A stretch of 64,000 bases of DNA from Pseudomonas putida (GCF_009883635.2 NZ_CP026115.2:1426001-1490000), one strand, 5' to 3'; shown: positions 24,566 to 32,884, numbered from the stretch's first letter. Made by a program: numbers and translations. Notes: generated by a model from the letters alone, not told the origin.

Positions 24566-24970
24566 TCAGTGCAGGCGCTCGATGCTGGTGTTGTTGGCTT
24601 CCAGGTGCTTCTTCAGCGCGTTGAAGTTCGACCAGTCCCAGGTGACGCTGGTGATTGTCTTGCTGGCCAGCTCATCAGCCCGCTTCTTGCCAGCTGTCTT
24701 GCGATACAGCGCGATCTCGGCACCCGAGAACATCTTTTTGGTGCTGCGGCGGTAGAAGCGGCGAGCCTCTTCGTGCTCTGGTTGATCACCCTCCATCCGC
24801 AGCCATTCGTATTTCCGCGAGTCGTTGACGAAGACCGCAGTGCACCAACTACGCGATTTGGCATTGGTGTACTGCATCAGCTCGACGCGGAACCCGTCAC
24901 ACATCAAGGTCATCTGCCCATAGGGCTGGTCCATCTGGTCTCGCAATTCATCCCAGTCGTACTTCTGCAT
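24566..24970 (-). CDS. Uncharacterised early phage protein
   Basis: 134 aa, MQKYDWDELRDQMDQPYGQM onward, rich in aromatic and charged residues, with a basic middle (RRFYRRSTKKMFSGAEIALY). No family recognised. It lies in the early operon before DUF2786, separated by 29 bases. An accessory role such as anti-host function is possible but unsupported. Confidence 0.65.
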   Translation of the reverse strand: MQKYDWDELRDQMDQPYGQMTLMCDGFRVELMQYTNAKSRSWCTAVFVNDSRKYEWLRMEGDQPEHEEARRFYRRSTKKMFSGAEIALYRKTAGKKRADELASKTITSVTWDWSNFNALKKHLEANNTSIERLH

Positions 24971-25046
24971 GCTTTCCTCGGCTGCTCGTCAGTACCCGGC
25001 CACCATGGCGGGCAGACCAACCCCGGCTGGGCCGGGGCGGTTTCGC

Positions 25047-25280
25047 TTAGTGGATGGTTGGCTTGAACAGCAGCAACTCGCGGTAGGCCTGGCATACCTC
25101 GCAATCGCAACCTGGTGTTGCCGATACGATTGGCACCGGGATGCGGTCGAGCAGTTTTGCGCCCTTCATCATGGCGCCCACAACGCGCCCGGCTGCGGTG
25201 CCGTGCATCTCGGCGTGGTTATCAACGCTGATGGATACGCCGGTTTCGTTGTCTTCTACGGTGATCTGGATCTTGGCCAT
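25047..25280 (-). CDS. Uncharacterised small Cys-containing early protein
   Basis: 77 aa. The N-terminal half is beta-rich (MAKIQITVEDNETGVSISVD), and the C-terminus has a C-x-C-x2-C motif (GCDCEVCQAY). No family recognised. It is flanked by short intergenic gaps of 76 and 38 bases, unlike most overlapping genes nearby. Confidence 0.6.
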   Translation of the reverse strand: MAKIQITVEDNETGVSISVDNHAEMHGTAAGRVVGAMMKGAKLLDRIPVPIVSATPGCDCEVCQAYRELLLFKPTIH

Positions 25281-25318
25281 GCTTACTACTCACAGAAATT
25301 TGGGTGGTCAGAGGAGAA

Positions 25319-25963
25319 TCAGTGCAGGGTTGGGGTGGCGGCGCCAAGCGCAGCGCTCGCGATGTCAAGCGGGATCGGCACGTACTGCTCCGACTCGCCG
25401 ATACGCTGGTACACGCGGATGTAGCTTTTCGAGCCGACCACCTGGACGGCATCGCCGATAGCTTCCATGGCGCGCTGCCACCGGGCATCGGTGATGTCCA
25501 TGCGGCGCAGGGCAAGGACTCGGCCGGTGCTGATCTCGCCTTGCTTGTCAGCACGGAAGGCCTCGTTGACGATGGCGCGCACCTCGGACCGGGCGTCCTG
25601 CGTCCATTCGGTCAGGCACTCATCAATCAAGGCGCGGGCGGCCTGCAGACGCTCGTCAAAGCGGATGTTGTCCTGGGCGGCTTGCACAACCTTGAATTGG
25701 CCGTCGAACGACATCAGCGTGATGTTGCCTTTCTTGCCACCAAGCTTGGCGTTGTACTGCTCCGCAGACATGTCGACGAAGGCTTTGATGTCGCCGAAAG
25801 CATCGGCCTTGAACGCGGCGAGCGTGTCCGACACCACCTTTGCCTTGGCCACTAGCTCCAGCACCAGGTCGTTGCGCGCCATGTCGATTGGCTTCACCAA
25901 CTCCAGCGGCACCAGGTGGCCTTTAGCGTCTTTCAAAAAACCTTCGGGAACGTTGTTAGTCAC
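25319..25963 (-). CDS. DUF3164 family protein
   Basis: 214 aa. N-terminal GFLKDAKGHLVPLELVKPIDMARNDLVLELV and the GDIKAFVDMSAEQYNAKLGGKKGNITLMSFDG block are the hallmark of DUF3164, a conserved early gene in Mu-like phages (sometimes misnamed sulfate transporter). The stop overlaps nothing; the start overlaps the upstream gene by four bases. Molecular role is unknown. Confidence 0.9.
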   Translation of the reverse strand: MTNNVPEGFLKDAKGHLVPLELVKPIDMARNDLVLELVAKAKVVSDTLAAFKADAFGDIKAFVDMSAEQYNAKLGGKKGNITLMSFDGQFKVVQAAQDNIRFDERLQAARALIDECLTEWTQDARSEVRAIVNEAFRADKQGEISTGRVLALRRMDITDARWQRAMEAIGDAVQVVGSKSYIRVYQRIGESEQYVPIPLDIASAALGAATPTLH

Positions 25964-26436
25964 TGTTGTTGCTCCATGTTCATTGGTTCGGTGCCTTGCA
26001 GCTTTGTGGCGACTCGCCCTGCCTGCTGCCTGGTGTATTCGATCTGTGTGCCCGTTTTCAGCGAAGTGACCGTCTGGGCACGCACTCGGCCCTTGAGGGC
26101 GTCAACAATGTCCTTGAGGGATGCTTGCCCCCTCTCGACTTGGGCCTGACTGCGCTCCGGCCTGGGCAACATCAGTGGTTGCTTGCGAGGCTTCAAATCG
26201 CGCAGGAACCGCGCTGGCGATGGCCACCTCTCGCAGCTGGCAAACAGCGACTCGAATGTCTGCCTGATGCGTTCCGCGTCTTCCTGCTCGTCCCACTGGC
26301 GGTTCTTCGTGAGTGCTACCAGCCAGATATCGAGGGTCATGGCCACCGCGTCTGCGGGCGGGGCACCGTCCAGGCGCAGCGTGACCAACCCCTGGAACCC
26401 CGCGACGATGGCTCGTTTAAACCACTTCTCAGTCAT
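25960..26436 (-). CDS. Uncharacterised early phage protein
   Basis: 158 aa, N-terminal half helical with MTEKWFKRAIVAGFQGLVTL and a Trp-rich middle, C-terminal half basic and Gln-rich. Overlaps both neighbours by a few bases. The arrangement resembles small phage proteins of unknown role upstream of DUF3164. No family assigned. Confidence 0.65.
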   Translation of the reverse strand: MTEKWFKRAIVAGFQGLVTLRLDGAPPADAVAMTLDIWLVALTKNRQWDEQEDAERIRQTFESLFASCERWPSPARFLRDLKPRKQPLMLPRPERSQAQVERGQASLKDIVDALKGRVRAQTVTSLKTGTQIEYTRQQAGRVATKLQGTEPMNMEQQQ

Positions 26437-26926
26437 CCATTTGCTCCTGAAGCGCGGCCAGCGCCGCGACTGTCTGGCTCTGTTGGCGGCTCGGGAGGCG
26501 CTGCTGATGGCGCACCTCCGGTGCCAAAACCGGCGCTACGGCCTGCGCCTGACCCTGGTACTGGCTCATTACCTGGTACAACCAACCGTGGCCCTTGAGC
26601 GGCGTCACCAGCCGCCCAGCCTCGCGAGCCGCCAACGCCTGGTCGATTGCCCATGCCCAGCACTCAGGCGGGGCTTCGAAGACCTGACCGCTGCGCTCGA
26701 TGCGCTGGGCCTGGACATCTGGCAGCAGCTCGGCGAGCAGCTTGGCCACGCGATCCATCGTCAGCTCGCGGGTTTCAGGACGGAACAGCCCCAGGTATCG
26801 CACCAGGGCGTGACCGAGCGAGCCGGAAAGCTTGAAGGCAACGCCCAGTGCGTCGCGGGCGCCGTCGTGTGCGATCAGCGCGTCAAGCGAGAGGGTTGTC
26901 CCGCAGTTCGGGCAACGAGTACGCAT
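26429..26926 (-). CDS. Early phage protein with N-terminal zinc ribbon
   Basis: 165 aa from ATG at 26926 (MRTRCPNCGTTLSLDALIAH), which overlaps the previous gene stop by one base; the longer frame upstream is a shadow. A CPNCG half-ribbon is at residues 5-9. A long helical body (about 25-110) is followed by Gln/Ala-rich tail. A nucleic-acid binding role is inferred from the ribbon only. Confidence 0.7.
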   Translation of the reverse strand: MRTRCPNCGTTLSLDALIAHDGARDALGVAFKLSGSLGHALVRYLGLFRPETRELTMDRVAKLLAELLPDVQAQRIERSGQVFEAPPECWAWAIDQALAAREAGRLVTPLKGHGWLYQVMSQYQGQAQAVAPVLAPEVRHQQRLPSRQQSQTVAALAALQEQMDD

Positions 26927-27384
26927 CAGTGCACCCCCGGCAGAGTCGGGATTTCGCGAGCACGGAAGTAGCTGGCAAATACCGCCTTGCCCCCGAGTGG
27001 GTGGCCAGCGCGCCATTTCATCAGCGCATCAAGCTGGGTGAGTTCGGGCATCTGCAGGTGGTAGGCCTGCAGCTCGGAAAGCAGCGCCTTAATGCGCTCC
27101 TCTCCGAACTGCGCAGCCACCGTGACCGGTGCGTGCCTGACCCCGTTCCAGCAATATGCCTCGATCATCCAAGGCGTTTCCTGTGAGCCAGTAGCCATCA
27201 CTGGTGATTCATCCACTACGGAACTAACGGTTGGTTTGTTAATCTGTTCGAATGCCAATTTTTTGCCCGAACTTTCACCGAGCTTAAAAAAAGTTCCCAG
27301 CACACTTGCCTTAGCCAGAGCCCGAGCAAGAGTCGCGGTGAAACCTACGCGCTTACGTTCTTCATCTTTAGTGCACAGAGTCAT
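26926..27384 (-). CDS. Uncharacterised early phage protein
   Basis: 152 aa using the ATG at 27384 (MTLCTKDEERKRVGFTATLA). A more upstream start at 27501 would overlap the preceding gene by 134 bases, so the inner start is preferred, leaving a 17-base overlap. The C-terminal half (ELQAYHLQMPELTQLDALMKWRAG) is helical. No family recognised. Confidence 0.6.
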   Translation of the reverse strand: MTLCTKDEERKRVGFTATLARALAKASVLGTFFKLGESSGKKLAFEQINKPTVSSVVDESPVMATGSQETPWMIEAYCWNGVRHAPVTVAAQFGEERIKALLSELQAYHLQMPELTQLDALMKWRAGHPLGGKAVFASYFRAREIPTLPGVH

Positions 27385-27745
27385 TTCGGCCTCCAGAGCA
27401 ATTCGGGTTAAAAGGGCACTGCTGGCAAGTACGCCAGTGCTGCATGGCGTGTGGGTTATGAGTAGGTGCCGGGCGCTGATAGAAGCCCTGGCACTGCTCA
27501 ACCGTCAGTGACTCACCAGTAGCAACGCACTCGATACGGCCAAGAACTTCCATCACTCGGCGCTCTACGCCTGCGGTAGTTGGGCTTGGATACTTGTTTT
27601 CGAGCACCAGACTTACCGCTGTGCGGCTCATCTTGATACGGGTCGCGGCATGCGTGCGGCTGGTGGCCGTCACTTCCTTTGCCAGGAGCCGCACGAACAG
27701 CGGCGGCTCTTCTCCCCAGGCCGAAAGATTCACTGCCCGTTTCAT
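27368..27745 (-). CDS. Helix-turn-helix protein with C-terminal cysteine cluster
   Basis: 125 aa. Residues about 20-62 form a LacI/Cro-like helix-turn-helix (THAATRIKMSRTAVSLVLEN), and the C-terminal 30 residues carry C-x2-C-x5-C (CQQCPFNPNCSGG) that may bind metal or a cluster. Overlaps the upstream gene as ATGA. A regulator of the early operon is the simplest reading, not proven. Confidence 0.65.
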   Translation of the reverse strand: MKRAVNLSAWGEEPPLFVRLLAKEVTATSRTHAATRIKMSRTAVSLVLENKYPSPTTAGVERRVMEVLGRIECVATGESLTVEQCQGFYQRPAPTHNPHAMQHWRTCQQCPFNPNCSGGRNDSVH

Positions 27746-28518
27746 TGCAGGCCTCCCGACTCCCCAGTGGAAGCCAGTTCAAGTTGAGTGCGCTGCACCA
27801 GGTCGGCAGGTGGCTTGCCCGCTGTGCCACTTTGAGCCAGCTCCAGCCACTCGCTGAGCAAGTCCCGAGTGCGCAGCAAGGCGACCCCAGGTTCTACTAG
27901 GCTGCGATCAGCGCCATACGAACCGGTCGTTCTGGCATAAACCAGCTTGCTCAAGTTCGGGTCGTAAACTTGGAGCGAGTCGAGCTTTCGAATTTCTGGC
28001 GGACGAGGCCCCGTGTACTTGCCTGGAACGAGCCGGTAGACCTCCGGCGTCGTAACATCGAACTCGGTTTTTTCCAGGTAACCTGCTTCTGTTAACGCAT
28101 TGAGGTACTGGCGGACCTTAATAACGGTCAACGATGCCTCACCTGATGATGCCGCCTGTGCAACACTTTCAGCAGTGAGGTTGCCATTCAGAATGCGAAT
28201 GGTGCGCCAGATATTCTCGGTAGCGAGGTGAGCATAAGTGCGCTCACCCCGGCCGTTGACTCGCGGATGATCAACCCCTTCGTCCTTCACAAGCGAGTAG
28301 ACGCGACCAACTTTTCCGGCTGGCGTCTCGACTACTTTGATAATTCCTGCCTTCACCAGCGCCTTGAAATAACGATTGATATCGTCGGGCATTTGACCGC
28401 TGCGACGGGCAATATCATTGATAGAGAAAGCGAGGCTAAGGACTCGCACAGACTCCCAGATGCGCTGCCGAGGTTCCTTGGTTCCAGTCACAACCAAATG
28501 CGCTTTACGTCCGGCCAT
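27742..28518 (-). CDS. Tandem winged-helix protein downstream of transposition protein B
   Basis: 258 aa with two winged-helix-like repeats: residues about 17-76 (FSINDIARRSGQMPDDINRYF) and about 98-170 (LTAESVAQAASSGEASLTVI). Each is followed by a basic wing and a VYSLV or VYRLV strand. The TGATG overlap with B suggests co-translation. It could regulate early transcription or assist transposition; no family name is certain. Confidence 0.68.
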   Translation of the reverse strand: MAGRKAHLVVTGTKEPRQRIWESVRVLSLAFSINDIARRSGQMPDDINRYFKALVKAGIIKVVETPAGKVGRVYSLVKDEGVDHPRVNGRGERTYAHLATENIWRTIRILNGNLTAESVAQAASSGEASLTVIKVRQYLNALTEAGYLEKTEFDVTTPEVYRLVPGKYTGPRPPEIRKLDSLQVYDPNLSKLVYARTTGSYGADRSLVEPGVALLRTRDLLSEWLELAQSGTAGKPPADLVQRTQLELASTGESGGLQ

Positions 28519-29240
28519 CAGACAGCCCTCCGGCTAGGCGCATCGCCTGTGAACCAGTCGCGCTTCCCCCAAGCATCCAGATCAATTGAATCTAACATCG
28601 CCGCAGATGCTTCCGATTGAATGCGATGCAGATTCACTACTACTCGCCGCAGGCATCCTTTTGTTACTTTCCTGAGTTCTTCCAGGAGATCATCACCAAA
28701 GGAGATTTCCGGATAGCTAGCTTTGGCAAGATTCTTGATGTCTTCAATTGATGCTGCCTGCGCTGGCACCCACTCAAGTACACGGTTGTGGAGCCGCTCC
28801 AGTCGTTGAAGTGACGAGGGCACTCGCTCTTCGCCAATAAGGACGATGGTTCCTTCGCTGGCGTTATAAATGTCGGTCAGGACGTTGGCCACAGCCTTGT
28901 CCAAGAGATACTGAACATCATCTACGATCAGCGGCCGGCCAGAAGTGGACAGCTGGACTGCGATTTGATCCACCATTTCAGAAAGGGTGCGCCCTGGCAG
29001 TACAGTCATTTCCCTCAAGATCGCGGACAGAAAGGCTTTTTTGCTCCAAGTGTCGCGGCACTCGGTGTAATAGCAGCGATGCTGGCTAGCTGCGAATGCG
29101 GCCGCAAGGCTTTTGCCGTAGCCGCTTGGGCCATACATAGCAACGAGGCCTGGCAGATTCGAAGGTCGATTTTTGGCCCGGCTCATAGCGCCCGAAAGCA
29201 AGCCGACATTTGTCAATGGAACGATTTTGGTTACACTCAC
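28518..29240 (-). CDS. AAA+ ATPase, transposition protein B (MuB-like)
   Basis: 240 aa. Walker A GPSGYGKS at residues 37-44 and Walker B RPLIVDDV with Asp108-Asp109 define a TniB/MuB-type AAA+ domain. It is shorter than MuB (312 aa), mainly because the N-terminal DNA-binding extension is lacking. It sits directly after transposase A. It is expected to bind target DNA, stimulate strand transfer and give target immunity. Confidence 0.9.
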   Translation of the reverse strand: MSVTKIVPLTNVGLLSGAMSRAKNRPSNLPGLVAMYGPSGYGKSLAAAFAASQHRCYYTECRDTWSKKAFLSAILREMTVLPGRTLSEMVDQIAVQLSTSGRPLIVDDVQYLLDKAVANVLTDIYNASEGTIVLIGEERVPSSLQRLERLHNRVLEWVPAQAASIEDIKNLAKASYPEISFGDDLLEELRKVTKGCLRRVVVNLHRIQSEASAAMLDSIDLDAWGKRDWFTGDAPSRRAV

Positions 29241-29302
29241 TGTGCTTCTCCTGTTGTCTGGCGTGTTGGCGCACGCCGACTTCTTCCTGATAGGGGCTCT
29301 TG

Positions 29303-31384
29303 TCAGCCCGCTTGCTGTTGAAATACTTCTTTCATCGCAACGAAGTCTGGGTGGCTTGGATAACGCTCATACCACTTGGCTTCGTCTGCGGTGAGTTCCT
29401 CTCCAGCGGCTTTCCGCTCATCCAATTTTTCCCAAAGCCGATATCTCGCGACGTCATTTTTGGGTACATCGAATTTCGGCGTCTGCTGCTCAATTGCCAC
29501 CGCATACTCGCGTGCTGCCGCTAGGGTTTCACTCGGCAGGTTTGCGGACGGTGAAATCGACGGAGCGATCATTTCTACTTTGTGCCCGGTTAGCGTCTCG
29601 ATCTTGCCGATAGCGCGGTTGAACTGCCCTTGCTGTCGCTTCTCCCGAGCTGCTTCCAACATCGTCCGAGGCATGTAGTCGGAACTATTGCCGTCGAGCA
29701 TTGCCGGACCGATCAGTTCGCCATCTAACGTGTACGCCCAGACCTGGCTAGCATCTCTAACGTTGTAGGCAACCCGTATTTCTTGTCCGTGCAAGTTCTC
29801 CAGATCCCTCATGAAATAGAGGCTCCCGTTCCAGGAGATCTCACCTCGGCGAGTAGTCCTCACCACCTGCGGCCGCATCAGAGACTCAACCAGCTCTGAC
29901 GGAGCGACCATGGGTTCCCAACCACTTTCAATCGCAGCATTCCAAGCTTCATCCGGGCTCATATGTCGTAAGGCCCCTGTTTCAGGGTCGCGAATCTTTT
30001 CCAGTCCTCTGTGTGGTGTGCTGTTGTAGTGAGCAATCTCATGCTCAACACCAGCCATGAACACGCCAAATTCTGGTAGCACTCTCGACTTTCCGTGATG
30101 CTTCAACTCTTTCCGGCTGATCTTGTGCATTTTTGTGCCGGCGTGTTTATCCATGTCAGCCCCGATATACGAAGTGAGCTTCTTCGCAGCGCGGACCCAG
30201 ATAGTTTGGTGACCACGCTCCGATAATCCGCGAGCTTGGCTGTTATATGGCAGCGAGTGCTGCATTGTTCCGCCCAATCGATCTACTACTTCTCGAACAG
30301 TGTCGTTATCGAAGCCTGAACCGTTGTCCACGTAGAAAATCGCGAACATGCATTTCTGGACTGCATCACGAAGCGCATCGAGCACACCGAATGCAGACTC
30401 GGCCTCACCCACGGATATCCCGACTACACGACGCGTAGCCACATCCAGGACCGTTGTAATCTCTGGTCTGTAGGGTTTTCCGGTAATCGGGTTCACTACT
30501 TCGGCATCAAACTTGTGGCCGTCCGCCGTGTACACCTCGCCTGGGGCGATGTTCGCCGTTGAGCGACGATTAAACGCCTGAAGCGATTTCAACTCTTGCG
30601 GCCCCATTCGCCCTACATTCAGGGCGTCTGGTGACAGCTTTTTCAGAAATCGTGTCACTGCGTGAATACTTGGCAGCGTCTTCGTCCAAGTCGCGGCAAA
30701 CTCGGTGTAGCTCGCTGCCACGCTAGGCTTTGTGGGCCTCTGATAGCAGCGAAGGAAAGCAGGAGCCCATTCTGGTATCTCCAGGCTCGCTTTCTGACGC
30801 ATAGGGGCCAGCGCGGCTTCGTCTTGTCCTGCGGCACGCCACACAGCCAGCCAGCGCTTCAGCGTGCGTTCCGACAGACCACGCTCGGCAGTTTTCCGGT
30901 CGTTCGCAAGCTGCACTCGTTGCTGGAGGTAGGGCGAGAGATGGCCATCCTGAGCATGCTTAACCAGCGTCGCTATCGCGGTTTTCTGCGAGACGACCGC
31001 TGACATCCTCTCGATCTCGCGAACGAAAGCTAGCCGCGCTGCCATCACAGCCTTCTGTCGGTCAGTCAGCTTTGCCGAAGAGCGCGCAGGCTTCGTCTCG
31101 ACCTTGCCCGAAGCAAGTGCTGGCTTAGCCTCGACTTTGACCACCAGCGCATTAACGGCTTGCGGAGCCTCCTGAGTGTCTTCTCCCGCCTCAGATATGG
31201 CATGCGACAGCAAAGCAGATTGAGTCTCTGCTGGGAGGTCGGAGTAGGCGTATTCGATGGCTTTCGTGCCGTTGCGCTTTTGAGAGGCCCAGTTTTCACG
31301 GATAGCCACTTTGCGCACTCCTGGAACAGTGCCTGGTAGGCCTGGGAGCCCGGCCAGCTCCTGAGCTGTTAACCAATTACGCAT
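29303..31384 (-). CDS. DDE transposase A (MuA-like)
   Basis: 693 aa from ATG at 31384 (MRNWLTAQELAGLPGLPGTV), the normal Mu-type DNA-binding N-terminus; upstream frame is a shadow of Ner. The catalytic triad is visible as Asp288 (YTADGHKFD), Asp353 (FYVDNGSGFDN) and Glu389 (GLSERGHQ), a D-35-E spacing. A basic linker lies near 130-180 and a Mu-type C-terminal domain follows the core. It integrates and replicates the phage by transposition. It overlaps Ner by 8 bases. Confidence 0.95.
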   Translation of the reverse strand: MRNWLTAQELAGLPGLPGTVPGVRKVAIRENWASQKRNGTKAIEYAYSDLPAETQSALLSHAISEAGEDTQEAPQAVNALVVKVEAKPALASGKVETKPARSSAKLTDRQKAVMAARLAFVREIERMSAVVSQKTAIATLVKHAQDGHLSPYLQQRVQLANDRKTAERGLSERTLKRWLAVWRAAGQDEAALAPMRQKASLEIPEWAPAFLRCYQRPTKPSVAASYTEFAATWTKTLPSIHAVTRFLKKLSPDALNVGRMGPQELKSLQAFNRRSTANIAPGEVYTADGHKFDAEVVNPITGKPYRPEITTVLDVATRRVVGISVGEAESAFGVLDALRDAVQKCMFAIFYVDNGSGFDNDTVREVVDRLGGTMQHSLPYNSQARGLSERGHQTIWVRAAKKLTSYIGADMDKHAGTKMHKISRKELKHHGKSRVLPEFGVFMAGVEHEIAHYNSTPHRGLEKIRDPETGALRHMSPDEAWNAAIESGWEPMVAPSELVESLMRPQVVRTTRRGEISWNGSLYFMRDLENLHGQEIRVAYNVRDASQVWAYTLDGELIGPAMLDGNSSDYMPRTMLEAAREKRQQGQFNRAIGKIETLTGHKVEMIAPSISPSANLPSETLAAAREYAVAIEQQTPKFDVPKNDVARYRLWEKLDERKAAGEELTADEAKWYERYPSHPDFVAMKEVFQQQAG

Positions 31385-31745
31385 CGTCGTTTCCTCGATG
31401 ATGCTGGTCATCCCGCTCAGCTGGTTTATTGTTACCTTTCGAACTTTCTCCGGTATCCTTATCGGTTGGCGAGACATTGCTCTCGGCGCGATTGGGGCGG
31501 AGTCGAAGGGGGGTGCCATCGGCATTCCAGCGCTCTGGCCAGATCTGGCCAGGAAGCATGCCCAACGCGTTTGCGATATCACGCTCAACACGCGGGTAAG
31601 CACGACGTTTGGCGTTACGGAAGGCGCTTTCGTTAAGGTCCGCATCGCGAGCAAGGTCTGCGATTGAGGTGCCTCGGATGCGCAGCTGGTACTTTACCCA
31701 TTCCCAGCGGCTATCCAGATCCAGCGGAATATTGTGACTGTCCAT
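31377..31745 (-). CDS. Ner-like early regulator
   Basis: 122 aa from ATG at 31745 (MDSHNIPLDLDSRWEWVKYQ). The helix-turn-helix (RGTSIADLARDADLNESAFRNAKRR) and the following DIANALGMLPGQIWPERWN are diagnostic of the Ner/SfsB/Nlp family. A 45-residue Ser/Asp/Asn-rich tail follows. Ner down-regulates early and repressor promoters after induction. Transcribed divergently from the repressor across an operator region. Confidence 0.9.
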   Translation of the reverse strand: MDSHNIPLDLDSRWEWVKYQLRIRGTSIADLARDADLNESAFRNAKRRAYPRVERDIANALGMLPGQIWPERWNADGTPLRLRPNRAESNVSPTDKDTGESSKGNNKPAERDDQHHRGNDDA

Positions 31746-31756
31746 GATAAGGGTTA

Positions 31757-31846
31757 TTCCCGAATTAGGGGTGATTACCCGGCCCGCTAACGGCCGGTTT
31801 CGAACAATATAACCCCGTATACGGGAAGCAGTAAACCGTATTTGGG
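31757..31846. promoter_or_regulatory. Operator array between Ner and repressor
   Basis: Three related 12-bp palindromes: CCCGAATTAGGG at 31759-31770 (10 of 12 symmetric), CCCGTATACGGG at 31814-31825 (perfect) and ACCGTATTTGGG at 31835-31846 (9 of 12 as the second). The last two are 21 bp apart centre to centre, two helical turns, and the first is 55 bp away. They lie in the divergent promoter region, the expected place for repressor and Ner binding. Confidence 0.78.
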
Positions 31847-31916
31847 AGTTTTTATTGCGCATTTCGGATGGGCGGCGCTCGATCAACGACAAAACCCAAT
31901 GAAATCAGTGACTTAG

Positions 31917-31982
31917 ACGAGAATAGAAACCGTTGAGCGATGACCCTAAAAAAGTTTCTTTAGCGGATACGGGAATAGAAAC
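31917..31982. repeat. Direct repeat flanking the repressor start
   Basis: ACGAGAATAGAAAC at 31917-31930 and ACGGGAATAGAAAC at 31969-31982 differ at one of 14 bases and are 52 bp apart. The first immediately precedes the TTG start and the second is inside the repressor gene. They may be a separate operator or an enhancer element; no known consensus. Confidence 0.6.
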
Positions 31983-32637
31983 CCGGATTGCGGCTGTCGC
32001 GAACCTTTACGAGACCCGAAAACAGGCTGCGCTGACTGCCGGAGTAGCCATGTCCTCGCTCTCACGTTGGATCGCAGGCGAAGGAATGCCCGCATTTGAC
32101 TCTCTGGCCGCTCTAGCAGCGGCGCGTGGCGTTTCTTTGGATTGGATCGCAACAGGCAAGGGAGAGATGTGCCTGGCTGATACTGAGACCCCTGAGGGCG
32201 TCCGCAGCGCGTCAGCTGCGGATTACGCATACATCCCGCTCTATGACGCCTATATAAGCCAAGGCCATGGCGCTTGGAACGAGGGCGCACGAGTATTGGC
32301 AATGCTTGCCTTTACTCGTTATAGCCTCAGGAAGAAAGGGCTGGAGCCCAAGCAGCTAGCCGCTGTCAGGGTCGATGGGGATTCAAATGAGCCTGAGCTG
32401 AGCGAGGGCGATACCGTCATGGTCGATTTGAGTCGCAACCATTTTCAGGGCGAGGCTTTCTATGTGATCCGTCTGAATGACTTGCTCTATGCGAAGCGTC
32501 TACAACGGGAGTTTGACGGCAGCATGTCGGTGATTAGCGCCAACTCGGCCTATCACCCTGTGCGCATCCCTGTTGAGCGCCTGGATAGCCTGGAGATCGT
32601 CGGTCGTGTTGTATGGGCGGGTGGCTGGATGATTTAA
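31933..32637 (+). CDS. Phage repressor, HTH plus S24 (LexA-like) autopeptidase
   Basis: 234 aa. A stop at 31924 leaves the TTG at 31933 as the first possible start. N-terminal HTH at about 28-52 (QAALTAGVAMSSLSRWIAGE); C-terminal S24 domain with Ser151 (VDGDSNEPELSEGD) and Lys188 (LLYAKRL) as catalytic dyad. The autopeptidase implies SOS/RecA-dependent induction, unlike classical Mu c. It is the only rightward gene of the phage regulatory module and ends before a terminator. Confidence 0.92.
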   Translation: MSDDPKKVSLADTGIETRIAAVANLYETRKQAALTAGVAMSSLSRWIAGEGMPAFDSLAALAAARGVSLDWIATGKGEMCLADTETPEGVRSASAADYAYIPLYDAYISQGHGAWNEGARVLAMLAFTRYSLRKKGLEPKQLAAVRVDGDSNEPELSEGDTVMVDLSRNHFQGEAFYVIRLNDLLYAKRLQREFDGSMSVISANSAYHPVRIPVERLDSLEIVGRVVWAGGWMI

Positions 32638-32642
32638 TCCAG

Positions 32643-32835
32643 AGGGCCAAAGAGGGCGCCAAAATCGAGCGATTGGCGCCTTTCCCTCGGTTTCTATCTT
32701 AGCGGCTCTTTGGCCCTGCTTTGGCACCGTTTCTTTTCTTATGGCCCAATGAATCCGGGCTTTTCCACTTTCTTCCCGCTTCTTCCCGCCCTTTTCCTCC
32801 TTGTGCCAAACAGAACACCTCCTCACATCCCTACA
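32643..32835. other. Prophage left-end region with repeated TTTGGC motifs
   Basis: Six copies of a core resembling TTTGGC(A/G/C)C occur in both orientations: minus at 32644-32652, 32654-32664 and 32803-32811, plus at 32672-32680, 32708-32716 and 32719-32728. AGGGCCAAAGAG (32643-32654) and CTCTTTGGCCCT (32706-32717) form a perfect 12-bp inverted repeat. This is what transposase end-binding sites look like. The exact end is unsettled: minus-strand 5'-TGT ends occur at 32817 and 32835. Confidence 0.6.
32655..32680 (+). terminator. Terminator/hairpin after repressor gene
   Basis: Perfect 8-bp arms GGCGCCAA (32655-32662) and TTGGCGCC (32673-32680) with a ten-base loop, followed by a T-rich stretch (TTTCCCTCGGTTTCTATCTT). 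It starts 17 bases after the repressor stop. It also forms part of the repeat set at the prophage end. Confidence 0.72.
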
Positions 32836-32884
32836 GACAATCTTTACCTTTTCCTAACAATTCCAGGCTTGACCTGACCACAAG

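Larger units (their letters stand above)
1..32817 (-). mobile_element. Mu-like contractile-tail prophage (right end off window)
   Basis: Contains repressor, Ner, transposase A and B, GemA, Mor, lysis genes, packaging, head and tail genes in Mu order with a sheath, tube and gp43-gp48-like baseplate, so it is a transposable myovirus-like prophage. About 32.8 kb is visible; the fibre region and the right end lie to the left of base 1. All essential genes seen are intact, suggesting it may be functional. The right boundary is uncertain by about 20 bases (32817 or 32835). Confidence 0.9.
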
